Below are positions 1 through 7,503 of a DNA stretch of 11,580 nucleotides, one piece after another. Numbering within the stretch: the first letter of the stretch is position 1; each line of letters starts with the position of its first letter. The notes below the pieces were generated by a model that had not been told where the DNA came from, did no database searches, and saw nothing but the letters and a program-made list of their open reading frames with translations. The stretch comes from an uncultured Collinsella sp. (GTDB lineage: Bacteria > Actinomycetota > Coriobacteriia > Coriobacteriales > Coriobacteriaceae). Location of the stretch: assembly GCA_902490325.1 (NCBI GenBank), contig CABUDJ010000067.1:1-11580 (forward strand), given 5' to 3'. The translations under genes and the position numbers were made by a program.

Positions 1-151
1 GTTGCCGCGCCCCGCAGTGCCCGCTTCCCCCGAGAACAATTATCAGTGCAGGTAGAGGCGTTGCCAATTTCGTAGATTACTCGCCGTGGTCAGCCGGAGC
101 CATTTTGTCGTAGTAAACCGGGCTTCTTTTAACTAGAGAAGTTCAACCAAG
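1..151. other. Left-edge stretch, possible 3' end of a plus-strand gene
   Basis: No gene can be identified here. Plus-strand frame 3 is open from the window edge to a tandem stop (TAG TAA at 111-116) and would encode about 36 C-terminal residues ending SAGAILS. A hairpin with a plus-strand T-run follows about 35 nt later, which fits the end of a convergent plus-strand gene. Third-position GC is only moderate and two AGA codons occur, so coding is not convincing. Minus-strand frames are broken by stops. Confidence 0.25.
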
Positions 152-182
152 AAGAGGGCGCCTGGTTGGGGCGCCCTCTTTT
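152..182. terminator. Intrinsic terminator, probably bidirectional, after glgA
   Basis: A perfect 11-bp stem pairs AAGAGGGCGCC (152-162) with GGCGCCCTCTT (170-180) around a 7-nt TGGTTGG loop. On the plus strand the stem runs into TTTT (179-182). On the minus strand, the direction of glgA, it is followed by the weaker U-rich TTCTTGG. It lies about 30 nt beyond the glgA stop codon, so it most likely ends the glycogen operon transcript and may also end a convergent gene to the left. Confidence 0.8.
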
Positions 183-212
183 GCGTTGAGGATTAAGTTT
201 GAATCGTCCGGA

Positions 213-2507
213 TTAGTGGCGCTTGCGGGTGGCCGTTGCCTTACGGACGGAGGTCTTCTTGGTCGGAGCCTTTTCCTCAGTCTTAGCGGCGGGGGAGACC
301 GGGGCCTCCTTGGCGGGCTCGGTCTTTGCCGTAGCCTTCGGAGCGGTCTTGACCTCAGCAGCCTTCGGTGCCGGCTCGGCCTTTACTGCGGGCTTGTCCT
401 CGGCCTTAGCCTCTGCCTTGGGAGTAGCAGCCTTGGTCGTGGCCTTTTTGGTCGTCGTGGTAGTGCGCTTGCGCGTGGTAGTCTTGGCAGCCGGCTTTGC
501 CTCGACAGCTGCCTCGGCCTTGGACTCGGAGGGCGTCTCCTCGACTTTGCCGGCCGGCTTTGCGACTGCCTTCGGGGTCGTCTTCGCGGCGGCCTTCGTC
601 GTAGTAGCCTTCGTGGTCGTCGACTTCGTTGCCGTGGTCTTCTTGGCTGCCGTTGCCTTCTTGGTGGTCGCGGCCGTCTTCTTGGCAGCGGTCTTGGCCG
701 GAGCCTTTGCCGCAGGCTTAGCCTCGGCGGTGGCGGGCTCGACCTTTACCTCGGGAGCGACCTCGGCCTCGGCGGCCTTTTTGGCTGCGGCGGTCGTACG
801 CTTGCGCGTGGACGTTGCCTTAGCAGCGGTTGTCTTGCTAGCAGCGGCCTTCGTGGTTGTGGCCTTCTTAGCTGTCGCCTTGCGGGTCGTCGTCTTCTTG
901 GCGGCAGGCTTAGCCGCGGGCTTAACCTCGGCCTCGGCAGCCGGTTTCTCTTCAGTTTTGGGCTCCTCGGCGGCAGCGGGCTCCTTATCAGTCGCCACAG
1001 GCTCCTCAGCCGCAGTCTCAACCACAGTCACCGGGCGCTCGATCTCCGGGTGCATAAAGAAGTACAGGTCCAGATACTTGTCGGCCGAGCGCGTCCAGCT
1101 AAAGTCCTGGCTCATGGCCTGCGTGACCAGCTGGTTCCAGGCGTCGCGGTTATCCCAGAACAGACGCGCCGCGCGGAATACCGCATCGCCCATCTCGTCG
1201 CCGTTAAAGTTGCTAAACGAGAAGCCCGTGCCCTCGCCGGTAAACTCGTTGTACGGCTGCACGGTGTCCTTCAGGCCACCGGTCTCGCGAACAATCGGCA
1301 GCGTGCCGTAGCGCATGGCGATGATCTGCGACAGGCCGCAGGGCTCAAACTTCGAAGGCATCAGGAACATGTCGGCGGCGGCATACATGCGCTGCGACAG
1401 CGCCGGATCGAACTCGATGCGTGCGGCCATGGTGCCGGGGTACTTGTCCTGGAAGTAGCGCAGGCCGTCCTCGTAGTCGCGGTCGCCGGTGCCCAGCACC
1501 GCCACCTGCACGCCGCCGGACAGGATGCGGTCGAGCGCGTACATGACCAGATCCATGCCCTTCTGGCGCGTCAGGCGCGTGACCATCACCATGAGCGGAC
1601 GGTCGTCGCGAACCTCGAGGCCCAGTTCCTCCTGCAGCTTGGCCTTGCACACGGCCTTGCCGGAACGGTCCTCCACGGTGTAGTTGGCGGCAATTCGCTT
1701 GTCTGTTGCCGGGTCAAAGCCCGCAACGTCAATGCCGTTCAAAATGCCCTGCAGCGCGTAGGAACGCTCGCGCAGTACGCCGTCCAGGCCCTCGCCAAAC
1801 TCGGGCGTCTGGATCTCGTTGGCATAGGTGGGGCTCACCGTGGTGATGGCGTCGGCATAGCGCAGGGCGCCCAGCATGTAGTTGATGCTGCAGGCGTCGC
1901 AACGCAGCTGCGAGGCGGCCGCCGGAATGTGCGCCACACCAAGGATGTCCTCCATCACGGTGTCGCTAAACTGGCCCTGGAACGCCACGTTGTGGATCGA
2001 GAACACGGTCTTGACGCGGTCATACAGCGGCAGGCCCTGGTAGAACTCGCGCAAAAACACGGGCGCCAGCGCAGTCTGCCAGTCGTTGCAGTGCAGGATG
2101 TCGCACTCAAAGCCGGCGGGCAGGTGCTGCAGGCTCTCGGTGATGGCCTTGGAGAAGAACGCAAAGCGCTCGCCGTCGTCAAAGAAGCCGTACGGATAGT
2201 CGCGCGCGAAGTAGCGCTCGTTGTCGATGAACATATAGGTGACGCCGTCGTGCTCGAGCTTCTCGAGTCCGCAGTACTCATTGCGCCAGCCCAGGCTCAC
2301 GTAAAAGTCGGAGAAGTGCTCCATCTGCGACTTGTACTCGTCCTTGATGGTGGCGTACTTGGGCACCATCACGATTACTTCGGCGCCGGCGCGCACAAGC
2401 GCCGCAGGCAGCGAGCCCGCCACGTCGCCCAGGCCACCGGTCTTCACAAACGGTGCGCACTCGGCCGAGGCAAACACGATCTGCATCTTTTTGCTGGAAT
2501 CAGCCAT
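213..2507 (-). CDS. glgA: Glycogen synthase GlgA with long histone H1-like C-terminal tail
   Basis: ADP-glucose-dependent glycogen synthase (GT5), which extends alpha-1,4-glucan in the cytoplasm. The catalytic part spans about residues 8-490. The ADP-glucose-binding KTGGL motif is at 22-26 and the FEPCGLSQ motif carries the expected Glu at 388, followed by RETGGL. Typical bacterial GlgA is about 480 residues; this protein is 764. The extra 266 residues (about 499-764) are almost only Ala, Lys, Thr, Pro and Glu, ending RKATATRKRH, and are read in frame to a single TAA. The ATG at 2507 is chosen because AGGGAG lies 5 nt upstream and the protein then starts MADSSKKMQIVFASAECAPF, as in the family. 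An upstream in-frame start at 2549 falls inside an intergenic hairpin and lacks a binding site. It is the last gene of the glg operon, 89 nt after glgD. Catalytic assignment is secure; the tail function is unknown. Confidence 0.96.
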   Translation of the reverse strand: MADSSKKMQIVFASAECAPFVKTGGLGDVAGSLPAALVRAGAEVIVMVPKYATIKDEYKSQMEHFSDFYVSLGWRNEYCGLEKLEHDGVTYMFIDNERYFARDYPYGFFDDGERFAFFSKAITESLQHLPAGFECDILHCNDWQTALAPVFLREFYQGLPLYDRVKTVFSIHNVAFQGQFSDTVMEDILGVAHIPAAASQLRCDACSINYMLGALRYADAITTVSPTYANEIQTPEFGEGLDGVLRERSYALQGILNGIDVAGFDPATDKRIAANYTVEDRSGKAVCKAKLQEELGLEVRDDRPLMVMVTRLTRQKGMDLVMYALDRILSGGVQVAVLGTGDRDYEDGLRYFQDKYPGTMAARIEFDPALSQRMYAAADMFLMPSKFEPCGLSQIIAMRYGTLPIVRETGGLKDTVQPYNEFTGEGTGFSFSNFNGDEMGDAVFRAARLFWDNRDAWNQLVTQAMSQDFSWTRSADKYLDLYFFMHPEIERPVTVVETAAEEPVATDKEPAAAEEPKTEEKPAAEAEVKPAAKPAAKKTTTRKATAKKATTTKAAASKTTAAKATSTRKRTTAAAKKAAEAEVAPEVKVEPATAEAKPAAKAPAKTAAKKTAATTKKATAAKKTTATKSTTTKATTTKAAAKTTPKAVAKPAGKVEETPSESKAEAAVEAKPAAKTTTRKRTTTTTKKATTKAATPKAEAKAEDKPAVKAEPAPKAAEVKTAPKATAKTEPAKEAPVSPAAKTEEKAPTKKTSVRKATATRKRH
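216..1013 (-). other. Region encoding the Lys/Ala/Thr-rich GlgA tail
   Basis: Codes for GlgA residues 499-764. Composition changes abruptly after the catalytic domain (MHPEIERPVTVVET). Basic blocks rich in KK, TTK and RKR alternate with acidic blocks rich in EE, AEA and EP. The basic stretches resemble eukaryotic histone H1 tails and the C-terminal tail of mycobacterial HupB. It is predicted to be disordered, because hydrophobic and aromatic residues are nearly absent. Possible roles, all inferred, are binding of nucleic acid or polyphosphate, self-association, or tethering to GlgB, which has a similar tail. Confidence 0.85.
408..935 (-). repeat. Degenerate ~70-residue repeat within the GlgA tail
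   Basis: Three copies of the junction E-x(1-2)-KPAAK occur, with KPAAK beginning at GlgA residues 529, 597 and 671, so the spacing is 68 and 74 residues. Each copy is followed by a Lys/Thr-rich basic run and then a Glu-rich stretch. TTTRK or STRKRT motifs recur at about 539, 566 and 676. The copies are not identical, so this is an old or loosely constrained internal duplication. Boundaries are approximate. Confidence 0.55.
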
Positions 2508-2512
2508 ATTGT

Positions 2513-2518
2513 CTCCCT
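2513..2518 (-). promoter_or_regulatory. Ribosome binding site of glgA
   Basis: AGGGAG on the minus strand, 5 nt before the ATG at 2507. It decides between this start and the longer in-frame alternative at 2549. Confidence 0.8.
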
Positions 2519-2529
2519 GTTGCAATTCG

Positions 2530-2565
2530 AGAATAGCCGCCTGGCGCAAACCGGGCGGCTATTCT
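2530..2565 (-). other. Perfect 12-bp intergenic hairpin between glgD and glgA
   Basis: AGAATAGCCGCC (2530-2541) pairs perfectly with GGCGGCTATTCT (2554-2565) around a 12-nt loop. In the transcript it lies between the glgD stop and the glgA ribosome binding site, ending about 11 nt before the latter. No U-run follows in either direction, so it is not a standard intrinsic terminator. A role in mRNA processing, 3' end protection of the upstream message, or tuning of glgA translation is an inference. Confidence 0.75.
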
Positions 2566-2596
2566 ACGTGTTACGAGCGATGTTGCGGTGCCAAAG

Positions 2597-3724
2597 CTAG
2601 CTCGCGTTGGTGATATCAGAAGTTAACGGGGCCTTTCCCAGCACCAAGATGTTCTCGGGCGTGCCGCGAAGCTCGGTGTTGGTGGGAACCACGTTGTTCT
2701 TGTCCAGGATTGCATTCTCAACGCGGGCGCCGCTCTTGATGACGCAGCTCTGGTTGATGATCGAATTGGTCACCGAGGCGCCTTCCTCAACCACAACGCC
2801 GCGCGACAGGATCGAGTTGCGCACGGTGCCCTTGATGATGCAGCCGGCCGAGATGATCGAGTTGCAGGCGTGGCTACCGGTCGCATAGCGCGAAGGCGGC
2901 ACGTCGTGAGCCTTGGTCAGAATCGGGCGCTCGGGGTCAAAGAGCTGGTCGGCCACGGTCTGGTCGAGCAGGTCCATGCTGCGACGATACAGCGACTTCT
3001 CGCTAAACACGCCCACGACCTCGCCCTTGTACTCGTAGCTGCACACGTCGATGTTGCCAAAGTCGCCCTGTAGTGCCTCGAGCAGGTCCAGATAGTCGGC
3101 GGCCTGGTAGTGGTCGATGATCTCGAGCAGCGTCTCGCGGTTGACGATGCAGCAGTCCATAGACGCGTTGTCGCCATACACGACGCCGGCGCTGACGCCC
3201 GTCAGACGGCCGTTCTCGTTGATCTGCAGCTTGGTCTCGTCATCTACGTTGCGCGTGGCCTTGCAGTACACCACGGTCATCTGGGCACCGGAGTTCTCGT
3301 GCGCCTCGATGATGGTGTTGAGGTCCATATTAAAGATGATGTTGGTGCCCATCATCACAACATAGGGCTTGTCCGAGCGCTGGAACAGCGTCTTGTTGGA
3401 GATGATGTCGCGCAGCAGGAAGCGCATGCCGCCCTTGGTGGTGCCATACGCGTTGCCGGGCACCATGAACAGGCCGCCCTTCTTGCGGTCCAGGCCCCAG
3501 TCCTTGCCCGAGCCCACGTGGTCGATCAGGGAACGGTAGTTGCCCGGCATGACGACACCGACGGTCTTGATGCCGGCATTCATCATGTTAGACAGCGGGA
3601 AGTCGATCAGGCGGTAGCGACCCAAAAACGGAACGGACGCGATGGGACGGTCCTTGAGCAGCACGCTGCCGTAGGTCGAAGAGTAGTTAGCGGTGATATA
3701 ACCGATGGCCTTGCGATTGATCAT
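2597..3724 (-). CDS. glgD: GlgD, regulatory-type subunit of ADP-glucose pyrophosphorylase
   Basis: Non-catalytic or regulatory partner of GlgC, 375 residues. The fold matches GlgC throughout (RYRLIDFPLSNMMNAGIKTVGVV at the front, left-handed beta-helix repeats at the C-terminal end, about 285-365). The two catalytic signatures are degraded: the nucleotide-binding GGxGxRL loop is replaced by ITANYSSTYGS (10-20), and the metal/catalytic GDH of GlgC reads GTN at 126-128. In Bacillus and relatives GlgD binds GlgC and changes its activity. The ATG at 3724 is chosen over the in-frame start at 3763, because it gives the family N-terminus MINRKAIGYI, has AAGGGGGA just upstream, and lies only 4 nt after the glgC stop. 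That spacing suggests translational coupling and a balanced GlgC:GlgD ratio. GlgD is best known from Firmicutes. Confidence 0.94.
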   Translation of the reverse strand: MINRKAIGYITANYSSTYGSVLLKDRPIASVPFLGRYRLIDFPLSNMMNAGIKTVGVVMPGNYRSLIDHVGSGKDWGLDRKKGGLFMVPGNAYGTTKGGMRFLLRDIISNKTLFQRSDKPYVVMMGTNIIFNMDLNTIIEAHENSGAQMTVVYCKATRNVDDETKLQINENGRLTGVSAGVVYGDNASMDCCIVNRETLLEIIDHYQAADYLDLLEALQGDFGNIDVCSYEYKGEVVGVFSEKSLYRRSMDLLDQTVADQLFDPERPILTKAHDVPPSRYATGSHACNSIISAGCIIKGTVRNSILSRGVVVEEGASVTNSIINQSCVIKSGARVENAILDKNNVVPTNTELRGTPENILVLGKAPLTSDITNAS

Positions 3725-3728
3725 CGGA

Positions 3729-4877
3729 TCATTCCCCCTTCCCGATAACGACGTCATTTCCAACGACGGCCGTATCCTTGGTGGTATCGACAGAGCCGAG
3801 CTTCACGCCCTCTTCGACCGTGGAGTTCTCGCCCAAAATAGCGCGGCAGATGTGCGCACCGCTCTTAACGTGCGCACCCGGCAGTAGCACGGAGTCCTCG
3901 ACCACGGCGCGCTCCTCGATGATGACATCGGTCGAAAGAATCGAGTGGCGAGCAGTGCCGTAGATCTTGCAGCCGTTGGAGACCAGGCAGTCGTCCAGGC
4001 GACCATCCGGACCAATGTAGTGCGGCGGACGCGTGGTGATGTTGGACATGATGGGGAAGTGCTTGTCGAACAGGTCGAACTCGGGGTTGTTGCCCAGCAG
4101 GTCCATCGAGGTCTCGTGGAAGCTGGCGATGGTGCCGACATCCTTCCAAAAGCCGTGGAACTCGTAGCTGTACAGGCGCTTGCCCTCGCCGAGCAGCTTG
4201 GGGATGATGTCCTTGCCAAAGTCGTGGCTCGAGCGCTGGTCCAGAGCGTCCTCCTCGAGCGCCTCGATCAGTACGTCGGCCGAGAAGATGTAGATGCCCA
4301 TGGACGCGAGGTTCGAATCGGGCTTATCGGGCTTCTCGGTGAACTTGGTGATGCGGCCGTCCTCGGGGTCGGTCGTTAGGATGCCAAAGCGGCTGGCCTC
4401 CTCCCACGGCACGGGCATAACGCTCACCGTGAGGTCTGCGTTGTTCTCAATGTGCGTCTTGAGCATCTTGCGGTAGTCCATGCGATACAGGTGATCGCCC
4501 GAAAGGATCAGGACGTACTTGGGGTCGTTGGCCTTGATGTAGTCGAGGTTCTGCGTAATAGCGTCGGCCGTGCCCGCATACCAGGCGCCGCCGGTCTGCG
4601 TCTCGTACGGCGGCAGGATCGACACACCGCCGTCGCGGCTGTCCAAATCCCACGCCTCGCCGGAGCCCACGTAGGCATGCAGCAGGTAGGGGCGATACTG
4701 CGTCAGAACGCCCACCGTGTCGATACCCGAGTTGGAGCAGTTGGAGAGCGAAAAGTCGATAATGCGGAACTTGCCACCAAAGCTAACCGCCGGCTTAGCG
4801 ATCTTTTGGGTGAGTGCCCCCAATCGGCTGCCCTGTCCTCCTGCGAGGAGCATCGCGATGCATTCTTTCTTACTCAT
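3729..4877 (-). CDS. glgC: ADP-glucose pyrophosphorylase GlgC, catalytic subunit
   Basis: Glucose-1-phosphate adenylyltransferase (EC 2.7.7.27), which makes ADP-glucose, the committed donor for bacterial glycogen. At 382 residues it has normal length. Visible motifs are the nucleotide-binding GGQGSRL at 13-19, KPAVSFGGKFRIIDF at about 28-42, WYAGTADA at 99-106, catalytic SGDHLYRMDY at 126-135 (Asp128), and the glucose-1-phosphate-binding FTEKPDKP near 179-186. The C-terminal part from about residue 285 is a left-handed beta-helix of hexapeptide-like repeats. The start has an excellent AGAAGGAG site 6 nt upstream. It follows glgP by 107 nt and is directly joined to glgD. Allosteric control by sugar phosphates is usual in the family and cannot be read here. 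Confidence 0.97.
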   Translation of the reverse strand: MSKKECIAMLLAGGQGSRLGALTQKIAKPAVSFGGKFRIIDFSLSNCSNSGIDTVGVLTQYRPYLLHAYVGSGEAWDLDSRDGGVSILPPYETQTGGAWYAGTADAITQNLDYIKANDPKYVLILSGDHLYRMDYRKMLKTHIENNADLTVSVMPVPWEEASRFGILTTDPEDGRITKFTEKPDKPDSNLASMGIYIFSADVLIEALEEDALDQRSSHDFGKDIIPKLLGEGKRLYSYEFHGFWKDVGTIASFHETSMDLLGNNPEFDLFDKHFPIMSNITTRPPHYIGPDGRLDDCLVSNGCKIYGTARHSILSTDVIIEERAVVEDSVLLPGAHVKSGAHICRAILGENSTVEEGVKLGSVDTTKDTAVVGNDVVIGKGE

Positions 4878-4883
4878 CGATTT

Positions 4884-4891
4884 CTCCTTCT
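4884..4891 (-). promoter_or_regulatory. Strong ribosome binding site of glgC
   Basis: AGAAGGAG on the minus strand, 6 nt before the glgC ATG. Close to the consensus and the strongest such site in the operon. Confidence 0.85.
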
Positions 4892-4917
4892 GTCATCGAT
4901 GTTCTTAAACCCATTAG

Positions 4918-4948
4918 CGACGGGCGCGGCGCGACGTCACGCCCGTCG
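4918..4948 (-). other. GC-rich hairpin between glgP and glgC
   Basis: CGACGGGCG (4918-4926) pairs with CGCCCGTCG (4940-4948), a 9-bp stem with a 13-nt loop. It lies about 40 nt after the glgP stop. No U-run follows on the minus strand, so full termination is unlikely. It could stabilise or separate the upstream part of the message. Confidence 0.6.
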
Positions 4949-4984
4949 AGTAATGCCGTGCTGGCATAGGGGAACTCGCAGCCT

Positions 4985-7411
4985 TTACGCATGCCAGATC
5001 TCGTCGCGGTACTCGCGAATGGTGCGGTCGCTCGAGAACCAGCCCGAAGAGGCGGTGTTGAGCAGCGCCTTGCGGTTCCAGGTCTCCTGGTCGCCGTAGC
5101 TGCCCGTGAGCTTCTCCCATGCATCCACGTAGCTGCGGAAGTCGGCCATGACCAGGTCGGGGTCGTTGTTGTTCATGAGCTCGTTGTAGATACTCTCGAA
5201 GTTGCCCGAAAGACCCGCAAAGGTGTTGTTCTTGAGCTCGTCCATCACGCGGCCCAGACGCTCACGGTCGCCGTTGAGGGTATCCCACGCAAAGTAGTTG
5301 TTCGATGCCCAAAGCTGCTCGACCTCGGGAGCGGTCAGGCCAAAGATGGCCTCGTTCTCGCGGCCGGCCAGGTCGGCGATCTCGATGTTGGCGCCGTCGA
5401 GGGTGCCCAGCGTAATGGCGCCGTTCATCATGAGCTTCATGTTAGACGTGCCCGAGGCTTCCTTGCCGGCCGTGGAGATCTGCTCCGAGATCTCGGCAGC
5501 AGGGTAGATGAGCTGGGCGTTGCTCACGCGGAAGTTGGGGATAAAGCAGACCTTCATGACCTCGTTGACGCGCGGGTCGTTATTGATAACCTCGGCCACG
5601 GAGTTAATGAGGCGGATGGTCTCCTTGGCAAAGGTGTAGCTCGAGGCAGCCTTGCCGCTAAAGATGAAGGTCGTCGGCGTCACGTGGAAGTTGGGGTCGG
5701 CGATGCGACGGTTGTAGATGTCCATCACCTTCATGATGTTCATGAGCTGACGCTTGTAGGCGTGGAAGCGCTTCACCTGAACATCGAAAACGGTGTTGGG
5801 ATCGATGACCAGACCGGTCTCGGCCTTGACATAGGCGGCCAGGCGCTCCTTGTTGGCGCGCTTGGAGGCACCCACGGCCTTCAGGAACTCGCTGTCGTTC
5901 TGGAACTCTTTGAGCTTCTCCAGCTCAAAGGCGTCCTTAAGCCAGCCGTCGCCAATGGCCTCGGTCACGAGCTTGGCGTAGGTGGGGTTGGCCTCGGCAA
6001 AGAAGCGACGGTGCGAGATGCCGTTGGTCTTGTTGTTGAACTTCTCGGGCGTCAGGGCATAGAAGTCCTTGAGCACGATGTTCTTGATGATGTCGGAGTG
6101 GATCTTGGCCACGCCGTTGACGCTGTGGCTGCAGATCACGGATAGGTTGGCCATGCGAATCTCGCCGTCCCACAGGATGGCGGTCTGGCGCAGACGCTCC
6201 TGCCAGCCATCCTGCGTGGTGTCGAACGACTCGTGCCAACGACGGCTAATCTCGTCGATGATCTGGTACACGCGGGGGAGGAGCTTGGAGAACGTGCCGA
6301 TGGGCCACTTCTCCAGAGCCTCGGGTAGGATGGTGTGGTTGGTGTAGCTCACGACCTGCGTCACGATGTTCCAGGCGTCGTCCCACTCGAGCTTCTTCTC
6401 GTCGATGAGGATACGCATGAGCTCGGGGCCGCACATGGCGGGGTGCGTGTCGTTGGTGTGGATGGCAACAAATTGCGGCAGCAGCTCCCAGTTCTCGCCG
6501 TGCTCCTTCTCAAACGTGTCGAGCAGGCTGTAAATGCCGGCAGAGACAAACAGGTACTCCTGCTTCAGGCGCAGCAGACGGCCGTGCTCGCCAGCGTCGT
6601 TGGGGTAGAGGATGGCGCTGATGGCTTCGGCCTCGGCGCGCTCGGCATCGGCCAGGGCGTAGTCGCCGCGGTTGAAGGCCTCCAGGTCAAAGTGCTCCTC
6701 GACCGGCTCGGCGGCCCAGACGCGCAGCTTGTTGACGGTCTCGCCGGCATAGCCAACGACGGGAATGTCGTAGGGAACAGCCAGGATGTCCTGCGTGTCC
6801 ACCGTGCGGTAGAACGTGCGGCCGTCCTCCTCAAAGCCCTCGACGCGGCCACCAAACTTGATGGTCACGGCCTTGTCCTGACGACGGACCTCCCAGGGAT
6901 AGCCGTGGGTGAGCCATTCGTCGGTGGCCTCGACTTGGCTCCCGTTGACGATTTCCTGCTTAAACAGGCCGTAGCGGTAGCGCATGCCGTTGCCGTAGCC
7001 GGCAATGCCCTCGGCTGCCATGGAATCCAGGAAGCATGCGGCCAGACGGCCCAGGCCACCGTTGCCCAGAGCCGGATCGGGCTCCTGGTTCTCGATGACG
7101 GACAGGTCGAAGCCCATGTCGTCGAGCGCCTCGGCGACCATGTCGCGCACGCCAAAGTTGAGCAGGTAGTTGTCGAGCAGGCGGCCGATCAAAAACTCGA
7201 TCGAGAAGTAGTACACGCGCTTCTTGCCCTCGGCGGTGACGCGGGCGTCACTGGTGGTGGCAACGGTGCGGGCCTTCTCGGCCACGAGCTTGGCCAGGGC
7301 GTTAAAGCGGTCGAGGTCGCTGGCGGCCTCGACGCTCTTGCCGCTAATGCTCATGACGGCATCGCGATAGAGCTCGGTAAACTCCTGCTTGTTGTCGAAG
7401 ATCTTATTCAT
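4985..7411 (-). CDS. glgP: Glycogen/maltodextrin phosphorylase
   Basis: Alpha-glucan phosphorylase (GT35, PLP-dependent), which releases glucose-1-phosphate from the non-reducing ends of glycogen or maltodextrins. It is 808 residues, close to E. coli GlgP and MalP. The PLP-binding segment EASGTSNMKLMMNGA at 651-665 carries the Schiff-base Lys at 659, followed by TLDGANIEI. The N-terminal substrate/dimer region includes ALGNGGLGRLAACFLDS at about 114-130. The ATG at 7411 has AAAGGA 4 nt upstream. It sits second in the operon between glgB and glgC, whereas in Bacillus glgP is last. Clustering with glgC, glgD, glgA and glgB favours the glycogen role over maltodextrin use. It has no Lys/Ala-rich tail, unlike GlgA and GlgB. 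Confidence 0.96.
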   Translation of the reverse strand: MNKIFDNKQEFTELYRDAVMSISGKSVEAASDLDRFNALAKLVAEKARTVATTSDARVTAEGKKRVYYFSIEFLIGRLLDNYLLNFGVRDMVAEALDDMGFDLSVIENQEPDPALGNGGLGRLAACFLDSMAAEGIAGYGNGMRYRYGLFKQEIVNGSQVEATDEWLTHGYPWEVRRQDKAVTIKFGGRVEGFEEDGRTFYRTVDTQDILAVPYDIPVVGYAGETVNKLRVWAAEPVEEHFDLEAFNRGDYALADAERAEAEAISAILYPNDAGEHGRLLRLKQEYLFVSAGIYSLLDTFEKEHGENWELLPQFVAIHTNDTHPAMCGPELMRILIDEKKLEWDDAWNIVTQVVSYTNHTILPEALEKWPIGTFSKLLPRVYQIIDEISRRWHESFDTTQDGWQERLRQTAILWDGEIRMANLSVICSHSVNGVAKIHSDIIKNIVLKDFYALTPEKFNNKTNGISHRRFFAEANPTYAKLVTEAIGDGWLKDAFELEKLKEFQNDSEFLKAVGASKRANKERLAAYVKAETGLVIDPNTVFDVQVKRFHAYKRQLMNIMKVMDIYNRRIADPNFHVTPTTFIFSGKAASSYTFAKETIRLINSVAEVINNDPRVNEVMKVCFIPNFRVSNAQLIYPAAEISEQISTAGKEASGTSNMKLMMNGAITLGTLDGANIEIADLAGRENEAIFGLTAPEVEQLWASNNYFAWDTLNGDRERLGRVMDELKNNTFAGLSGNFESIYNELMNNNDPDLVMADFRSYVDAWEKLTGSYGDQETWNRKALLNTASSGWFSSDRTIREYRDEIWHA

Positions 7412-7415
7412 ACGT

Positions 7416-7421
7416 TCCTTT
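7416..7421 (-). promoter_or_regulatory. Ribosome binding site of glgP
   Basis: AAAGGA on the minus strand, 4 nt from the glgP ATG, supporting that start. Confidence 0.65.
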
Positions 7422-7424
7422 CCC

Positions 7425-7478
7425 CCGGGGATATCTCCCGGAACGGTTATGACTTTTATCCTACGCCCCAGAGGGGCG
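7425..7478 (-). other. Two short hairpins in the glgB-glgP gap
   Basis: CGCCCC (7464-7469) and GGGGCG (7473-7478) form a tight 6-bp stem with a 3-nt loop. CCGGG (7425-7429) and CCCGG (7437-7441) form a 5-bp stem that ends just upstream of the glgP ribosome binding site. Neither is followed by a U-run. On the minus strand TAGGAT follows the first stem and resembles a -10 box, but I find no matching -35 box, so an internal promoter is not supported. Confidence 0.4.
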
Positions 7479-7503
7479 GGTAATTACAGCGGTAACGGCT
7501 TTG

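Noticed and set aside
223..1311. A 362-residue plus-strand frame that looks like a hydrophobic membrane protein
   Set aside because: The Ala/Val/Phe-rich pattern is what the complement of GCC, AAG and ACG codons gives. It is confined to the antisense of the GlgA tail and turns into ordinary shadow sequence where the tail ends.
2508..2549. Longer N-terminus of GlgA starting at 2549
   Set aside because: The extra 14 residues are read from the intergenic hairpin and have no ribosome binding site, whereas the ATG at 2507 has one and gives the family N-terminus.
186..2600. An 804-residue open frame on the plus strand opposite glgA
   Set aside because: It mirrors the codon bias of glgA: Gly/Leu/Ser/Arg-rich runs lie opposite the Lys/Ala-rich tail, and the part opposite the catalytic domain has no family resemblance. 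No ribosome binding site is seen.
4991..6145. Long plus-strand frame opposite glgP
   Set aside because: It is an antisense shadow of a high-GC gene, rich in Val, Gly, Leu, His and Asp with no recognisable motif; the minus-strand phosphorylase is certain.
7412..7503. Internal promoter or terminator before glgP
   Set aside because: A TAGGAT box is present, but no -35 box lies at a workable distance, and the hairpins have no U-run.
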